This document shows, piece by piece, positions 22,337 through 34,160 of a stretch of 64,000 nt of DNA (the first letter of the stretch is position 1; each line of letters starts with the position of its first letter). The DNA is taken from assembly GCA_033439295.1 (NCBI GenBank), contig JAVTLE010000003.1, positions 2,108,001 to 2,172,000 on the forward strand. The letters are read 5' to 3'. The notes under the pieces were generated by a model. That model did not search any database. It worked only from the letters and a program-made list of their open reading frames with translations, and was not told where the DNA came from. Origin of the DNA: Deuterostichococcus epilithicus. Its lineage: Eukaryota; Chlorophyta; Trebouxiophyceae; Prasiolales; Stichococcaceae. A program made the translations under genes and the position numbers.

Positions 22337-23257
22337 GCTGCTGCCGCTGCTATGCCGCTGTCTCTGCTGCTGCTACCGTGCTGACAATAGTTCGGGCCGG
22401 CCTCAGCGCTGCCCCGCCTGACCGATTTGTTCGAGTTGGGGTGCAAGCTGCGCAGCCTGCAGAATCGGTGGCAGACGGTCGCAGCTGATCAGATCCACAC
22501 ACTCGGAGCACCAGTACCTTCACGCCCTCGCCAAAATTGCTGATGTTTTCATGAGTGTGCTAAGGTGTATTGCTGTTCAAGTGTTTCAGAGGATCACAGC
22601 AGCGACTTCCTGTAAGGATCCAAAAAGCTGCTATCTGACAGTTCGCATGGCCTCTTTCTCTCAGGTGCGCTAATCGATCCGTGCCGAGCTGGACGGGATG
22701 CTGAACCAGAGCATGCTCTCCATGATCAAGGTTGACACTTGCGCTGTGTATGCGAGCTGCGAGCTGCAAAATGCGAATCTGCAGGCCGCAGCGTTCGAGC
22801 GTTCTGCCTCAGCCAATGGCGAGCCGCCAGCGGGGCATGAGTCAAGACATGATGTCACGTGACTCTCGTGATGCGCAAGACAGCCCTGAGAACTGAGGTC
22901 TCGAACAGGCCACTAAACCAGACCACAGCCGGCTCGGGCAACTGCACATCAACTGCATACGGTATCCAGCTCATTGCCATTACTCACCTTGTTTGTCCAG
23001 TCCAACGGAAGCAGGAAGCTTCGGCAGTCATCATACAGAAACCTTTATTTCCCCTAGCCATTCCCCCCAAGCCGCCTTGCGGTTTGCCTCACTATGCTGA
23101 AACATCAAGGGAGATTCCTCACTTTAAGCACCATCCCGACCGCTATCAGCCCGCAGACGGTGTGGTCGGATCGCTCAGGGGGTTGTCGATCCGACGCTGC
23201 CACCTCCGAAACGCCATGCGGCGCTGATGCGGCCGTGAGCCGCTATTGCGGCCGATC
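22337..23257. promoter_or_regulatory. Divergent intergenic region between CREC and UTP12 genes
   Basis: About 920 bp between two divergent start codons. Both promoters should be here. I see no strong core element and no supported gene. Confidence 0.4.
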
Positions 23258-26200
23258 ATGGTGAAAGCCTATCTGCGTTATGAGCACACTGGCAGCTTCG
23301 GCGTCATCGCCGGCGCCGGCGCGCTGGCCTACGATCCCAAAACAAACCTGCTTGCAGCAGCCGCCCTGGAGGATGTCGCCGTCTGGAACGTCAAGCAGGC
23401 CAGTTTGGTGAGCAGCCTCAAACTCACGACATTTCCGCCTGGACATGCGAGGCGATGCCTGCAGGTTCTGTAGTTGCTGTGCCGAACTGCACCTGCACAG
23501 TGGTGAGTCGCTCGTGTGCACCGGCTGCTCCAGCATGCACGGTCCTCCTGTGCTGCGCAGGTGCGGAAGCTCACGGCGGCATCCACCGCAAACGGTCGGG
23601 CTCCAGCAGAGGTCACGCAGCTAGCGGCGTCAGCCGCCACCAATCTGCTGGCCGCCGGCTACTCCGACGGCACGGTGCGGGCACTGCTTCTGGCCTTGCT
23701 GCCGTCCCGATCTCATTCTGACGAATCGGTAACGTGTGGCGACCCTGCAAAACCAACAGCGTGACTGTGTTTGCCGTGGGGACAGCATCGATACAAGCGC
23801 GCAACCACACCGCAGGTGCGGCTGTGGAATGTGGAGACGAACGAGTGCGACGTCACGCTCAGCGGCCACAAGGTGAGGGCGCTCTGCTCGCCTGAGGCAG
23901 AGAAGTTGCTGAAGAGTACGCTGCTCTGCCTGAGTCTCCGCTTGCCCAACATCAGCTTCTGCAGCCTCCATGGGACGCCTTGCTCACCCCCACGCCTGGC
24001 CCTTGCCGCGCAGTCGGCAGTGACGGTGCTGCGGTTCAGCGCCTCGGGCGCGCAGCTGGCATCGGGGTCGCAGGACACCGACGTCATCGTGTGGGACGTT
24101 GTAGCGCAGACCGGCCTCTTCCGCCTCCGCGGCCACCACGGCCAGGTGCGCACTGACGGTGGACCAGGTTCCTGTGTGGTGCAGTCGCTGACCTGCCTTC
24201 TGCTTGCCGCCATGGCGCCCCTTGGGTGCACTGCTCCACGTTCGCCGCACGACGGTGACGGCACGAAACATGACTTGACCACTCCCCTGTTCTGCCGTGC
24301 ACACACGCAAAACGCTAAGGTTTCATCGTGCGCCAGGTGGCAGCTGTCCCATCGACAGGAGCCTCACTCTGAGTTTTCTGGGTTTTGCAGATCACGGGGC
24401 TAGCATGGCTGGAGGCGGGTGGCCGCCTGGTGTCGTGCGCCAAGGACGGCTACGTTAAGGTTTGGGAGCTGTCCACGCAGCACTGCTCCCAGACCGTCGT
24501 CGGCCACCGGTGCGGCACCTTGTCTCGGCGACCCGATCGTGTGCGATGGTGGTCTCGCAATCGGATTGATCCGCTTTCTCGTCAGCTTCTCACCCAGTCA
24601 GCCCCACAAATCTGGCAACTGTGCGCGATGTGCACAACGGTGCATGGAACATGGGTCTGCTGCGGATGATGATACTCGAATCAAACAGTTATCCCTGTCT
24701 GAGAGGGTCGAAAAGACACTCGTGAGGACACACTTCCGAGCTCCAACTGACGCAAGCAGACACCCGACTTTTCTAAGATCTCCTAGACCAATCCTCTATG
24801 ACAGCGAGCCTCTTCCCCGGGAGTCAGCGCTGCACTGAAGTTGTACGACCCTTCGCCAGTCCTAGATATACGAAGCCTTCATGCCACCAGACAGCAACAA
24901 TGCCTCCAGACGTGCAGGGGCGAGGTGTGGGCGCTGGATGTGGACGCTGAGGGGCAGCGCCTCGCCACTGGCTCTGCGGACGCGGACCTGCGGCTGTACA
25001 GCATCCAGAGCCCCGAGGCCACAGGTGCGCGCTCCTGCCCGCTTTTGGAACCTCAGCACCAGATGTGCTACTTTTTACATTTACAAGCCTTGTGTAGGGG
25101 ATGCACGGTGGTTGGCTTCTGCTGCGCTTGCGCAGCGTCTGCGCCGTTGTGTAGCTCAGAAACACAGGGTGAAGGCCTCACTTACAGTGCGCTCGTAACA
25201 CCTCAATGTGTGAACTATAGGTGCTAGCACATCTTATGAGACGCTCAAGCCGCTGGGCGCTGTGCGACGGTCGGCGCCGGAGCGGGCGTCTGGCGTCGCA
25301 TACGGCGGCCCCGGCAGCCGCCTGCTGGCATGCCAGTCTGCCGGGCGGGCGATTGAGCTATTCAGGTGCGCGCCCTTGACGTTGCCGCTGCCGCATATCC
25401 ATCCGGGCAGCACCTGCAGCCTCAAGATGTTGCGACATCAGCAGTAGTTCGCTTAAGGCAAGCTTACTGCATGCAGCACTTCGTGTAAGTCACGTCTGTG
25501 CAGCGAGAGCCTTATCGAAGGGCGCCATACTGCACGCCAGGTCGTCATGCCACCTCACCTGATTGGCGTCCTGCCGTCTGCTCCAGGATGCGGTCGGAAA
25601 CAGAAGCGCGAAAGCACATGAAGCGGCGGCGGAAGCGCAAGAGGGAGAAGGCGGCCAAGGCCAGTGGCGGCGATGCATCAGCGGCAGCAGCGGCGGCGGA
25701 AGCAGATGCGGCAGACGAAGAAGTGCTCACGGCTGCTGACGAGCTCGAACCGCTGCAGGTAGTGTCCCCTTGCGAGGACGCCACTTCTTGTGTGCCAACC
25801 ATGCTAGTGTCTCCTGTCCTCCGCTGAGTGTCAAATGAGCGCGTCACAGTGTTTTTATTATTGTCTCTGCCCAGTGCAAAGCGGCCGATGCCTGCTTTCT
25901 GGACCCATTTCGAAATTCCTGCAATGATGACGCTCATGCACCTTGCAAACGCAGGTAGTGCGCAGCAAGCACAAGATCCGGTCGTTTATGTTTTCGCCGT
26001 CACCACGCCGCGGCCTGCTAGCACAGCTCACCCTGTCCCTGGCCAACAACACCATCGAGGTGTGCAAATAAAATAAATACATGAATAACATGAGAACACC
26101 TTGACGCATCGCATGGTCTGAGCCATCCACGATGTGTGAACACGATGCCTGCTGCCGTCCTCGGGTCCTTCCGCCGGTCCTTCTGTAGTGTGGCTCTCCC

Positions 26201-29200
26201 AACTTCTAGTATCATGGGAATGGTGTGCTGCGGAATCATCCAACTTCTAGTATCATGGGAATGGTGTGCTGCGGATGATGATACTCGAATCAAACAGTTA
26301 TCCCTGTCTGAAGAGTGTCGGAAACGACACTCGTGAGGACACACTTCCGAGCTCCAACTGACGCAACAAGATGCCACCACCACATATTCAAACCCACTCC
26401 TTTGCAAGAGCCGCGGGCCGCCCCTAGGCATGCACAATGCGGCAGTTTTGCGCAGGCAAGAACTTCCAGACTGTCGCCCAGCTGACATGAGATACCTCAA
26501 CCCTTGCAGCTGCTCAGAGAGACGGTCTTCATTCGCGAGCCTCATGTCACTCGTCAACAATCTAGATCCCTGATCCCTCTCGTGCGCCCGCCCAGGTGTG
26601 GGATGTTGTCGAGGAGGCGGCCACCCGCGCGGTTGCGCTGGAGGCCGCCGGCCACCGCTCCGACGTGCGCGCTGTGGCACTGTCGGGCGATGACGCCTCG
26701 CTGCTGTCTGCAAGCAGCGCCGCCGTCAAGGTGTGTGTGATTCTGCAGCCTCGTGTCACCTGTTGCAGCCAGCATTCCTACGCTCTTGGCTGCTTGTGCT
26801 TCTGTGTCCTCACGCGGTCCTCGGAAGCGACGCATCCCTGCTCTCTGCCAGCAGCGCCGCTGTCGAGGTGCATGGCAGCGTCGATGCCAATCTGACATGT
26901 ACTCGTGGTGCGGCGCTTTCGTGCCATTGATTGTGCTAGCACTGTCGAAAGGCGGGCCATCTTGGCAGTGCGGAGGTACACCCGGTCCTGTCGTCCGATT
27001 TTGCCACAGGCACTTGCAGGCGGCCAGGAGTTTCGTCAAGGCCATTCTCGTGCCTCACCCTGCCTCACAGCAGCATGCACTCGCTCGCTCGCTGCTGCTT
27101 TCCGGCAAGAAGCGCTGATGAAACCGCGCCGTCGCCGTGCAGGTGTGGAATCCACGGACAGGCGCGTGCACTGCCACGGTCGAGACGGGGTACGGCCTGT
27201 CGCTGTTGTGGGCGCCTGGCAACCGGCACGCCGTCGTCGGCACGAAGGCAAGCCAGTGCTCAGGCCAGCGCATCACCTTGCCAGATGTCCACCGGTCAAG
27301 CTCGTGCGGCATGCGCCCTCCTGCCAGCCTTGACATGCCTGGTAGCGGACTGCATTGTGTCGTCCACTGTGAGCGCACAGGGCCTTCATGGAGATGAGTG
27401 TGAGGGCCACACACCTTCCACCGATGGCAACTCACTTGGCCTTCTTCTTGCACGGCTGCAGGAGGGGACCCTGGACATCATTGACGTCGGCGCGGCGGCG
27501 CGCACTGAGGAGGTGCCGGCACATGGCGGCCCCGTCTGGTCCCTGGCCGCCCTGCCCGACAGCTCAGGTGCGGCATCCTCCTCTCTTCTCGGGGCGTTGC
27601 ATTGCACCATCGCCCTGCTGTGCATGTGACTGCCAAGTGTGCTGCTGCGTGTGGCCTCTCCCCCCGGCTCTCAAGTCAGGCTGAATCTGAATCTCAATTT
27701 TTGACATCTTGACCGAGCGCACATACCTCCCGTCCGCAGGCTTTGTCAGCGGGTCGGCGGACCACGAGCTCAAGTTCTGGGAGTGGCAGCTGGTGTCAGA
27801 CGGCGCAGGGGCAGACGGGGCTAGGGCCGCCCCCGGCACCCGGCGGCTGACCGTGCGGCACACCCGGACGCTCAAGATGACTGACGACGTGCTGTGCGTC
27901 CGCATCAGCCCCAACGGTGCGTTGCCACTGCAGACATCTCTTGACTCCATAGTCCTGTGCCTTGGGCTGCATGAACGAGCACAGAGTCGGGCCTAATGTA
28001 TGTGCACGATGCCTTGCACATATGATGGCACACAAAGAAAGGCAGCCAAACATCAAGCTCCATAACCGCTGGTCGATGATTCAAACAACTAGATGCAAAA
28101 CATCTGAGCAAACCCTGCTGATAACAACCTTGGAGAAATGAGGCCAGCTGCCACAACTGCCGTGAGCTGTGTGTCCCGGTGTCTCTTGACGCTGCATTCT
28201 GTCTAGATGTTTTGGGTTTAGCCGTCTCAGCTCTGAACTGTTAATCCATGCATCCAACCACGAACTTTACGTCCTTGTCCTGCAGGCAAGCTGCTGGCGG
28301 TCGCGCTGCTAGACTGCACCGTCAAGGTCTTCTTCCTGGACAGCCTCAAGTTCTTCCTGAGCCTGTACGGCCACAAGCTGCCGGTACTTCCAGCTTCCTC
28401 CTCATGCAGACTCTCGTGATCGCAGCCCATGCAGCGACAGGCAGGCTGTGTGCTTTCGACACTTGCCGGGGCAGCCAGACAGCCAGCCGGCCAGTTAGAT
28501 GCTGATTGAGGAAACTAACAAGATGAAACCTCGCAAGCCGCACTTTCCAGCCCTCCGCGCTGCCCCCGATCAGCGCGGCAGGTCCTACATACAGTTGTGC
28601 GGACAGCCGACAGCACGATATACCTATTCCAGGCATGAGCGAAGTGTGATTGCACCGGAAGAAATGCGTGCGACATATCAGCCTATCGAAACCCCATGTC
28701 TCACCCCTTGACCAGGGTTTCATGTCACCTGCCCCCGGCCTGTCACAAATCCTGCAGCAGTGCTGCAGCTTCCCTGAACATGTTGCGGGCCGGCTGAAGG
28801 ACACTCTGGTCTAGGGAGAAGCCTTGCCTATCAAGCAGCCTCGTCCTGATCAACACTGGGTGGCCACGAATGAGGCACGAGTTCCCCAGAAATGCTGACT
28901 GTGCGTCGCCCGCCCCGCCCCAGGTGCTGTCGATGGACATCTCCTCCGACTCCACGCTGCTGGCGAGCGGCTCCGCGGACAAGAACCTCAAGATCTGGGG
29001 CCTGGACTTCGGGGATTGCCACCGCTCGCTCTTTGCGCACGGCGACTCGCTCATGGCTGTCGCCTTCCAGCCCAACACGCACTACGTGTTCACCGCCGGT
29101 GCGCACACAACAAATGAGTTGTAAACAAAGCTCTCCTCCCGCTGCGCGCCGGGTCGCAGTATGTGTTTAATACTTTGAGCGTCTCCACAGCCTGTTCTGG

Positions 29201-31668
29201 CAGCGCTCTGAAGTCTCTCAGGAGCAGTCGCCTCCCTGAGATGCGGCCCCGAGACCCCCTGCAGCCGCAGCATCACCGGCCGTGCAGCGGCTGTCGTTCT
29301 CAGGGCTGCCTCGTTCCTGCAGGCAAGGACCGGACCGTCAAGTACTGGGACGCGGACAAGTTCGAGCAGCTGCTGGAGCTGCAGGGCCACCAGGGCCCGG
29401 TGTGGGGCCTGGCCGTCTCGCACCTGGGCGACCTGGTCGTCTCCTGCGGCGGCGACCGCGCCATCCGCAGGCGCGTGGAACACCCTCCGTCCCGCCGTCT
29501 GCTGTCCCCTCCTGTCTGCCTCGGGCTGAGTCCCCGCTGGTCCGCCACCCTTCTCCTGCTCTGCCCTGGGTCGCAGGTGCGCACGCAGAACTGTGCCTGT
29601 GCCCGCACGCCGCGGCTCCAGCAGCCGACGTTCGGCCTCGCGCTGTTCACCACACCCCTCTGCAGCATCCCCCCGACTTCGTCTGAGGCGCTCGCCTGCG
29701 CTGCGGCCTCCCACGCTGAGCTGCATCTACGATGCTTCAACACAGGTGGGAGCGCACGGAGGAGCCCTTCTTCGTGGAGGAGGAACGGGAGGCGCGCCTG
29801 GAGTCCCTCTTCGAGGCCGACCTCGAGGTGCGGTGCTCCTGCCCCATGGTCTCTACAGGATCCAAGCTGGCAGAAGCCGGGAGGCCTCCGGCTGCCAGGC
29901 GGCCTTCAGCTGCCAGCAAGCCGCTCGAACAGCCCTGCTGCACATGCCGGCACCGTGGCAGGACAGCTGCGAGCAGCCCGGGGCGACTGCGTGCCTCGTC
30001 CAGGCCAGAGCCACCAGGTTTGCTTTTGAACAAGCAGTGTCTTGGACGGCTGCGGCCTGGACGAGGTAGCGTTCAAGGCAGCGTTCGTTCAAAGGAGCAT
30101 CGGCTGGCAGCTCTGACGTCTGGCTTTGCGTCGCACCAAAACCTCTGCCCCTGACCTCACGCCAGCCCGCCGCTGCCGCACACAGGACACAGCGGGGGTG
30201 CGGCGCGATGACAAGCCGGGCCAGGCGGCTGCCGCCGACGCGGCGGACGAGGGCTCTGGCGCGCCGGCGGCGCGGCGCACGGTCGCCAGCCTCAGCGCCA
30301 CCGACGCGGTCGCGGACGCGCTGGAGGCCGCCGACGCGGAGGAGCGGCGCACCGCGGACCATGCCGCCTCGGGTGCGGGCTTCAGCTGTGTTTCGTCTTT
30401 CTGGGGGTTAGAGCTTCGTCCTCTGGTTGTGCTCTCCGTCCTTCAGGGGGTCCTTCAGGGAACTGCGTGGTGTGGGTGATGTCGTGTGGGTTCCTGCATT
30501 TGGCGACTTTGCAGGGCTGTGCAGCAGATGGACATGAGGGTGTGTGTGCCAATGGAACACGCTCTGCGCGGCATGCGACTTCTCCTTTGGACTGTCAAGG
30601 CGCCTTCGCAGCGTGTGTATCGCCGTGTTTTGCCCAAAGCTGTGCCCGCACCTGCTTCACCCTCCTTCACCCTTTCCACATCCGTGGCATTGTCCCTGAT
30701 TGCATTCCACCCCCACTCACAAATAGGCGCCGACGCCAGGGCGCTGGCGCCCAACCCGCTGATGCGCGGCATGAGTGGCGGCGAGTACGTGCGCTCGGCG
30801 GTCGTCAGCGTGCGGCCCGGCGACCTGGAGGCCGCGCTCCTGTGCCTGCCCTTTGCCGAGGCGCTGCGCCTGCTGCCGCGCCTCACCCAGTGGCTCGCCA
30901 CCGGCGCGCAGGTGGAGCGCCGCTCTTAAACCCCTGAATCCCAAAATCACAATGTGGAGGCACCCGAAGTCGACCTGCATGACCTGCATGATGATGAGCC
31001 CCCTGTTCACCAGGTTTCACAGTCGCCCTCCGCTGGCAGGGCGCGCACGCCGTTGACTGCGCTGCACGCTCGTGCTGCGCGCTTGGAAACAGCCGCGGCC
31101 GCCCCCTGAACCAGCAAACCCCGAAGCGGACGGTCCCTGAACCGTCCGAGCCTTGCGATCCTGCGCCTGCTAGGTGGAGCTGGGCTGCCGGGTTGCGGTG
31201 CTGGTGGTGCGCCTGCACCGGCAGCAGCTGCTGGCGACGCCCGCTGCACGGCCACACCTGCTGCAGCTGCACCGCCTTCTGCACCGCCAGGTGCGCCCCC
31301 GGCCCCGCGCACATGCCCTGGTCATGACACGGGGTACATCAGAGTGGCAGGGCACTTCTGAGCAGCCTGGATCACCAGCTGCTGCCGTTGCCTGTCGCAC
31401 GCCTGCCGGCTGGGTCTTGCATGGCATCAGGGCATTGAGGGAACTGTTCTTCTGCCAGCGCCGCAGATGAAATATATATAAATGCTGTGCCTGACCCTGC
31501 GCGTGACTCGCGCGGCAGGTGCGGGGGCTGAAGGACACGCTGGGCTTCAACCTGGCGGCGATGCGCCACCTGGCACGCTCGCACAAGGCTGCCACGGCGG
31601 TCATGGGCGAGGAGGAAGCCGATGTCGTGCGGCCAGTCAAGCGGCTACGCGAGGTCATAGAGGACTAG
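23258..31668 (+). CDS. UTP12: UTP12/DIP2 (WDR3) WD40 protein of the U3 snoRNP / small-subunit processome
   Basis: UTP12 is part of the UTP-B subcomplex that binds the U3 snoRNP and 5' external spacer during 18S rRNA maturation in the nucleolus. The ATG at 23258 begins [19 protein letters not shown], as in the family. WD40 blades follow in separate exons: [19 protein letters not shown] (23818), [20 protein letters not shown] (about 24040), [19 protein letters not shown] (about 24450), [10 protein letters not shown] (about 24980), a basic linker [13 protein letters not shown] (25615), [19 protein letters not shown] (26596), [18 protein letters not shown] (27143), [16 protein letters not shown] (27740), [20 protein letters not shown] (28310), [16 protein letters not shown] (28968) and [19 protein letters not shown] (29326). 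The Utp12 C-terminal domain reads [13 protein letters not shown] (about 30755), then [20 protein letters not shown] (31519) and [10 protein letters not shown] with TAG at 31666-31668. Every major family landmark is present. Two introns contain box C/D snoRNAs. Confidence 0.93.
24656..24760 (+). ncRNA. Intronic box C/D snoRNA, copy 1; predicted guide for 2'-O-methylation of LSU rRNA (yeast snR38-type target)
   Basis: It lies in a UTP12 intron, same strand as the host. Box C is ATGATGA at 24666-24672, D' is CTGA at 24699-24702, C' is GTGAGGA at 24722-24728 (one mismatch to the consensus) and D is CTGA at 24747-24750. The terminal stem pairs TCTGCTGCG (24656-24664) with CGCA-A-GCAGA (24751-24760): nine pairs with one bulged A. 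A hairpin fills the D'-C' interval. The 13 nt directly 5' of D', CAGTTATCCCTGT (24686-24698), are the exact complement of ACAGGGAUAACUG, the conserved peptidyl-transferase-centre segment of 25S/28S rRNA. By the D-plus-five rule the target is the middle G of GGG, which by my alignment to E. coli 2445-2447 is yeast G2815, the snR38 site. The D-box guide has no target I recognise. Confidence 0.88.
26199..26277 (+). repeat. 41-bp tandem duplication directly upstream of snoRNA copy 2
   Basis: A unit beginning ccaacttctagtatcatggg starts at 26199 and again at 26240 (period 41). It ends in the tgtgctgcgga that forms the 5' terminal stem of the snoRNA, so part of the snoRNA 5' end is itself duplicated. 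Confidence 0.9.
26267..26368 (+). ncRNA. Intronic box C/D snoRNA, copy 2; same predicted LSU rRNA target
   Basis: A near-identical second copy sits 1.6 kb downstream in another UTP12 intron. Box C is ATGATGA at 26275-26281, guide CAGTTATCCCTGT at 26295-26307, D' CTGA at 26308-26311, C' GTGAGGA at 26333-26339 and D CTGA at 26358-26361. Between D' and C' a perfect 8-bp hairpin (GAGTGTCG / CGACACTC) closes on a GAAA loop. Copy 1 keeps the same hairpin with one mismatch, as expected if structure is under selection. The terminal stem is shorter here (TGCG with CGCA, then two more pairs after a mismatch). Guide and boxes are unchanged, so copy 2 may still be functional. Confidence 0.85.
26692..26868 (+). 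repeat. UTP12 exon end and its intronic echo
   Basis: Positions 26692-26731 (gacgcctcgctgctgtctgc and on to the gt donor) recur at 26829-26868 with seven or so differences, offset 137 bp. The first copy is the end of the exon coding [13 protein letters not shown]. The second lies in the following intron and keeps the aggt at its end. Confidence 0.8.
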
Positions 31669-32694
31669 GATCGTCTGCGGCAGCCTGTCATATGCTGCAG
31701 CTAACGTGGGTTGTTGGCTTCTAGTAATTCTTTGTTGACGATAGAAAGACGGTCGGAGGTTTCCACAGACACGTTGTAAGGATGCAGCCTCTCCGTGCGT
31801 GAACTCATTCAATCTCTCGGCTCCTTCCGCAAAATCTGCTGACTGCCAGTCGGCTGGCCACAGCCTGCTGCGAGCCGCTGCCATTGGCGCTCAGCAGGCT
31901 GTCGCAGGCGGCGATCAGCAGCAGGGAGCCTCCTCTGCCCATGGGGCAGCGGATTTCACAACAGCATGGGATGCTCGGCAGAATTAGTAGGTGGCGGCTG
32001 TTGCAGTGGGTCCTCCAGCACGCAGTCCCGGCGCTCAGTGGCGCTACTGCTGCTAGCCCTCCCGGCAGGCTGGGCTGGGCTGCGGCGCAGCAGTCCTGCT
32101 GATGCAACAACGACTGGATCGCAGCCTGCCGGGTGCGGCCGTGCAGCTGTACCGACAACAGCACTGTGAGGTATGCTTTTCGGCCAGCGCCCGTCCCCCT
32201 GACATGGCAAGAGTGTGCGGAAGGTGTTCAATTGACCAACCGGTGCCCTGGGTACGTCTGAATGCCTTGGGCCGACGCCGCTTGCACAGTCAGCGATTCT
32301 GATGTCCGGCACCTTCATCGAAATGACACCTTACCGTGACTTACAAACCTTGTCTCTACAGGTGCGTGGGCTCCACGGAGAGGGGGCAGGTGCATCGCGG
32401 CAAGTCATCATGCGGCGCCAAAGCCAGGGTTCCTGACACGTTTGTTGCTTGGTCTGATGAACTGCTGCCTGATGTGACAATGTGAAACTTCGGTCGGTTT
32501 GCATTAGGAGTGAATTCGGATACTGCATATTTAGGCATCGAAATCCGCAAGAACAGTCCATTATGTATGCCACGGGTGGTCAACTGGCAAATGCCATTGC
32601 TTCGGCCTGGGTCGTGGACGCGCCCAAGTTGTAAACGCCCCGCAGCTTGTACCAGATTCATCACTGACACGAGCGATACATCGTTTCCCCTCAC
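31669..32694. other. Convergent intergenic region; may contain unresolved 3' exons of the F-box gene
   Basis: About 1 kb between the UTP12 stop and the last F-box/LRR exon I can support. Minus-strand frames around 31805-32164 are Ala/Ser/Gln-rich and could be a 3' exon or noise. Nothing recognisable. Confidence 0.35.
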
Positions 32695-34160
32695 CTGTTG
32701 GACTTCAGGTCGAGCTCCTCCAGCTGTGTCAGCCAGCCGAGCTGCGACTGATACTGAAGCCCATGCGCGTCCAGGATCAGCGTTGTTAGACCCGCGGGCG
32801 CAGACAGCCCCAGCAACGCATCCTGCAGCCCCGCGCCGCTGTTGCACAGTCGCAGCGCCCTCAGGCTGCGGAGGCGGCTGACCAGCTGCAGATCTTCTGC
32901 CGCTGGGTCGCATGGGTCAAATGCCAGGTTTTGCAACACTGAGAGCTTCCAAACGGCAGGCGAAATGCTGACGGTGCTGATAACCAGGCTGCTCAGCCTG
33001 CTGCATCGGCTCAACTCGATCGGGAGGTGCAGCTCGGGTCCCTCAAGCAACCTGGCGACCAACACATCGAGTGCAGCCAACCTGGTGAGGTGGCCGATGC
33101 TCACAGGAATGTTGCCAAGGGATGCAGCAGTTCTGGAAAGCCAACTTTGACACCGATGTGAGGTTGCGAAACAATGCTTCGGGTAGCTTGCCGAATGAGA
33201 AACAGGAATGGGATTTGGGTGCGCTAATGTCAATATACTGCAGCTGTGTGGCAGACGCATGCGCCAGCGGCAGCCCGCAAGGGACTGCCTGCCCGATGTC
33301 TGCAGCATCACAGGTGGAAATCAGCTGGCGTGCTGAGGCTTTGGGCAGTCCGCATGTTCAGCGTGGTCAATAACCGCATACAGAGGGAGAGAGGGACGCA
33401 CAGCCTGTGCGCACCTTTGAAGGTCCAGACCAGGGTCTTGAGTGAGGTGAGACCCCACAGCACTGCATGTACGTCAGACTCGTAGACGGGCCCCCACAGC
33501 GCGTCTATGGTGAGGCACGTGAGCTGCCCAAACAAGCGAAGACAGGCAAAAATATGCCTGTCCATCCATGGGTGCCGTCACCGGCAGGCCTCGCAGCAGA
33601 GGCCCGCCGGCGAGCAGCGTAAGAACCGAGCTGTCAATAATCGGAAGCGCTTTCACATCAGCACATGCCTTGGTTTCCGGAGTAAAGCTAGCAGCAGATT
33701 ACATGATGAAGCAAACAAATAGCATTGCACGGAAAGCATCGCAAAGCCATTGAGGGGTGCGCACGCTGCCAAGGACGGTGACGTCTTGCAGGGCGCACAA
33801 TCGGCGCTTCACGAACGTGTTCACCAGCATCCAGGTCTCCTCGTCCGCTTCTTTAGTGAGACTGAGCTTGAGAGACCGCCATAAGTGACTGGGCGACTTC
33901 AGCAGTGTCTGCCATCGCCTCGACACTCGCTCCGCCACAAGCCTGCAATTAAAAGTTTTAAAATGCAAATTCGATAAAAGCATCAAAGCAGGACGTCAGG
34001 CACCGGGCTTGCGATCAACATTCATGTGTGCGCACCTCTCTGTCAGGTTCAGCTCCTCGAATATGCGCAGCAGGACTTTGTCGTCGAGGTCCGCTGAAGT
34101 CGGGCCGCTAATAGGTGCACTGCCACAGCTACTCCTCGCCCCGGCTTTCCCAGGTGGCAT
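32695..34160 (-). CDS. F-box / leucine-rich repeat protein (3' end unresolved)
   Basis: F-box proteins recruit substrates to SCF ubiquitin ligases, with the LRRs as the substrate side. The first ATG in frame is at 34160. Exon 1 ends TSADLDDKVLLRIFEELNLT and ER; the split codon (AG + G) joins exon 2 (about 33950) starting RLVAERVSRRWQTLLKSPS and HLWRSLKLSL. Together they give the F-box core: L-P/D-x-LL-x-IF, then C/RLVxRVxRRW and LW. LRR exons follow: PIIDSSVLTLLAGGPLLRGL (about 33640), LTCLTIDALWGP and LTSLKTLVWTFKG (about 33520-33410), then a long exon (about 33130-32695) with repeats such as LSSLVISTVSISPAVWKL, LRSLRALRLCNSGAG and LTTLILDAHGLQYQSQLGWL, ending LEELDLKSNR at a gtgagg donor. 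The donor shows at least one further exon exists, which I could not place. The frame stays open upstream of the ATG, so the start is also provisional. Confidence 0.72.

Noticed and set aside
26267-26368. Hammerhead ribozyme (CTGA, GAAA and a stable hairpin close together)
   Set aside because: The order of CUGANGA, stem II, GAAA and cleavage site does not fit. The C/D boxes, terminal stem and rRNA guide explain the same bases better.
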